Source: Cellulomonas triticagri
Lineage (GTDB): Bacteria; Actinomycetota; Actinomycetes; Actinomycetales; Cellulomonadaceae
Direction: 5' to 3'
Length of the DNA stretch: 41,710 bases
Assembly (NCBI RefSeq): GCF_003696205.1
Contig: NZ_RFFI01000021.1
Coordinates: 1-41,710 of the forward strand
A program made the translations under genes and the position numbers. Below the pieces are notes generated by a model. That model was not told the origin of the DNA. It ran no database searches and worked only from the letters and a program-made list of their open reading frames with translations. Shown here one piece after another: positions 40,052 through 41,710 of this stretch. How positions within the stretch are numbered: the stretch's first letter is position 1; each line of letters begins with the position of its first letter.

Positions 40052-40330
40052 TCACGAGGCGAGGACCTGCCTCGCCGCCAGCGACCGGTCGTGCTCGGAC
40101 GAGGCCAGCAGCTCGTCGTGCCTGCCGGTCGCGACGACCCGCCCCTCGTCCAGCACGACGATCTGGTTCGCGTCCACGACCGTGGACAACCGGTGGGCGA
40201 TGACGATCGTCGTGCATGTGCCGGCGAGCCTGTTCACCACGAGCGGCTGCGCCAGTGCGGCGCCGCCACCCGCTGCCGCGAGCGCCGCGGCGACGGCGAG
40301 CCGGCCCCGGCGGCCTGCCGAGTCCCCCAC
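40052..40330 (-). pseudogene. Relic of an ABC exporter with its middle deleted
   Basis: The 92-residue frame joins two ends of a fused TMD-ATPase exporter. Residues 1-35 resemble its first membrane segment ([27 protein letters not shown]). From about 37 it is the C-terminal end of the nucleotide-binding domain: [36 protein letters not shown], with the switch His. Walker A, the signature motif and Walker B are all missing, roughly 480-500 residues compared with a normal exporter. The junction is in frame around NRLAGTC, so the loss may have occurred across a short repeated RLA-G-type sequence. It cannot be a working ATPase. It lies 33 bases after the FtsX-type gene on the same strand. Confidence 0.75.
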
Positions 40331-40363
40331 AGCTCACGGACGTGCGCCGCGGCGAGGGGGCGG

Positions 40364-41710
40364 TCACGCACCTCCTCCTCGGGCGCGACGTCGGGCCACG
40401 CCGAGGGCGACAGCCCCGGCGACGAGGACGGAGGCACCCATACCCGCCCCGACCGCGGCCAGCTGGTCGACCGGGACGGCCACCTGCGGTCGTCCGCCCA
40501 TCTCCCGCAAGAGGCCCGTGTTGCCCACCGCCGCACTCGTCATGCCGACGACGGCACCGAGGACCAGGAGCGGGACGACCTCGATGAGCTGCGCCGCCGC
40601 TGCCGTGAGGGCGTGCTGCCGAGGACGAGCGCCGAGGCGCAGCAGCGTCCGGGCGGTGCCCCGGCGTTCCAGCTCCCGGGTGGCCGCAGCAGCCCCTGCG
40701 GCGGTGACCGCCATGACGACGGGGGCGAGCAGGAACAGCACCATCTCGTCGGCCCCGCTGCCGCCGCTGACGGAGAAGGCCTTCCCGGACGGCAGTGAGT
40801 CGACCCACCGGCCGCCGTCGGTCAGGCGCGCCTGCGGGACCGCGGCCGCGAGCTCGGAGGCGACCGGATCCCGCGCGACAGCCAGGGCGGTCGCGTCGCC
40901 GGAGAGCCCGGCTGGCGGACCGGGCAGACCCACGACGAACGACTCGCCCAACCCACCGGGCGCGGCGACGACCGCGACGACCGGGGCCGTCCTCCACCCG
41001 TCGCCCTCTGCGACGCAGACGCTGTCCCCCGGCGCCAGGCCGTCGCCGGTCGCCATCGTCGCGGTCACGACGACGCCCGTCTCGGCGCCCCGGGGCAGTC
41101 GGCCCGCGACGACGCGCCCGGCGAACACGGACGCCACGTCCCCGGCCACCACCCGGCGACCTGCACCCGAGACGGAGCCCGCCGCGCAGGAACCGGACTG
41201 CGGGAGCGCGATGTCGTGGTCGGTCACCACCAGCGCCGCACCTGCGCCGTCGGGGGTGCGGGCCGCGGCGAGCCGGGCGGCTCCGTCCGGCCCGTCGACC
41301 TCGAGCACCGCGGCAGAACCGAGCATGTCGCGCAGAGCCGCCGTCGCCGCCTCGTCGCGTCCGACCGCACCCCCGTACAGGAAGACCGTCGCGGTCGTCG
41401 CGACGAGCGCCGCCGTCGCGCCCGTGCGCCGACGCTCGTGCCTCGTGCGGCGGTCCGCCCACCACCACACCCACCCGGGACGACGGCCCGCGGCACCCAC
41501 GCGCTGCCGACCGGTGCCGGACCACCACCAGCCCATCGCGGCCAGGGCCGCCCGCGCGCCCACGACGACCGCGATCACGGCGACGAGCACGCCGAACACG
41601 CTGGGGCTGACCGCGGCCGCCCCGCACAGCAGCACCCACGCCACGCCCAGCCCCACGCTGCGCCGAGGCGTCCGCCGGCTCGGCGGCCGGGCGCCGGGGT
41701 CGCGGCGGCG
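40364..41710 (-). CDS. FtsX/MacB-type ABC permease (5' end cut by window edge)
   Basis: The frame is open without a stop to the right edge, so the N-terminus lies outside; a GTG at 41656 is not necessarily the start. Visible parts: two close hydrophobic segments (VAWVLLCGAAAVSPSVFGVLVAVIAVVVGA), a basic loop, another membrane segment (TGATAALVATTATVFLYGG), and an extracytoplasmic domain of about 190 residues. The FtsX-like membrane core follows: VLFLLAPVVMAVTAAGAAAATRELERRGTARTLLRLGARPRQ, IEVVPLLVLGAVVGM and a final segment before RRRARGGGA. The sequence R-R-G-T-A-R-T-L-L-R-L-G-A matches the FtsX family loop. Such permeases export or shed substrates, or regulate wall hydrolases, with a partner ATPase. 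None is seen here; the ABC relic beside it belongs to a different exporter type. Confidence 0.8.
   Translation of the reverse strand, partial: RRRDPGARPPSRRTPRRSVGLGVAWVLLCGAAAVSPSVFGVLVAVIAVVVGARAALAAMGWWWSGTGRQRVGAAGRRPGWVWWWADRRTRHERRRTGATAALVATTATVFLYGGAVGRDEAATAALRDMLGSAAVLEVDGPDGAARLAAARTPDGAGAALVVTDHDIALPQSGSCAAGSVSGAGRRVVAGDVASVFAGRVVAGRLPRGAETGVVVTATMATGDGLAPGDSVCVAEGDGWRTAPVVAVVAAPGGLGESFVVGLPGPPAGLSGDATALAVARDPVASELAAAVPQARLTDGGRWVDSLPSGKAFSVSGGSGADEMVLFLLAPVVMAVTAAGAAAATRELERRGTARTLLRLGARPRQHALTAAAAQLIEVVPLLVLGAVVGMTSAAVGNTGLLREMGGRPQVAVPVDQLAAVGAGMGASVLVAGAVALGVARRRARGGGA

Noticed and set aside
1..41710. CRISPR arrays, tRNA or rRNA genes, insertion sequences, prophage genes.
   Set aside because: No regularly spaced repeats, cloverleaf sequences, transposase-like proteins or phage genes were found on either strand by reading.

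Overview
The window is very GC-rich (well over 70% by eye) and gene-dense. It uses GTG starts freely and encodes menaquinone synthesis, a Ccs-type (system II) cytochrome c maturation operon, Rex, MarR/YceI and many plant-polysaccharide glycoside hydrolases with LacI-type control. This points to a polysaccharide-degrading actinobacterium, most like Cellulomonas and relatives. That placement is inferred from gene content; no rRNA or other marker gene is present.

Left part (1-7064): the menaquinone genes menC (running off the left edge), menB, menE and menA, interrupted by a DUF3048 lipoprotein gene on the opposite strand and followed by small DUF4229 and PLDc_N membrane proteins. Next comes the only non-coding stretch over 300 bases (5987-6422). 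It is full of nested hairpins and leads directly into a short Abi_2/AbiF-like HEPN protein (6423-7064). This pair, a structured leader RNA plus a HEPN-motif protein, is the strongest candidate in the window for an unusual defence or toxin-antitoxin-type system. The last part of the leader can form two mutually exclusive stems, one of which would hide the ribosome-binding site of the HEPN gene.

Middle (7101-16040): a tightly overlapping minus-strand operon, histidine phosphatase - TlpA-like thioredoxin - CcdA - ResB - CcsB, for cytochrome c maturation. It is followed by divergent marR/yceI with operator-like palindromes, a strong terminator pair, rex with a glutaredoxin-like gene, and a coupled HAD phosphatase/GNAT pair.

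Carbohydrate locus 1 (16095-26150, minus strand): lacI - family-5 binding protein - two Dpp-type permeases - fused double ATPase - GH144-like glucanase - GH35. The GH144 plus GH35 pairing suggests uptake and breakdown of beta-1,2-glucan, an inference. One near-perfect palindrome lies in front of lacI, at the head of the whole gene string.

Between the two carbohydrate loci lie three small proteins sharing a TM - Arg-rich - TM layout, and an 896-residue mosaic surface protein (SGNH hydrolase, vWA, PKD, thrombospondin-3, SdrD-B-like, LAxTG anchor).

Carbohydrate locus 2 (30446-39994): two divergent arms separated by a 280-base control region with three related palindrome/half-site elements. The minus arm carries GH27, GH51 arabinofuranosidase and an exported GH43. 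The plus arm carries a binding protein, two permeases, an intracellular GH43 and DUF624, with no ATPase of its own. Together they look like an arabinan or arabinogalactan side-chain utilisation system. The right edge (40017-41710) holds a terminator, a relic of an ABC exporter that has lost its middle, and a partial FtsX-type permease.
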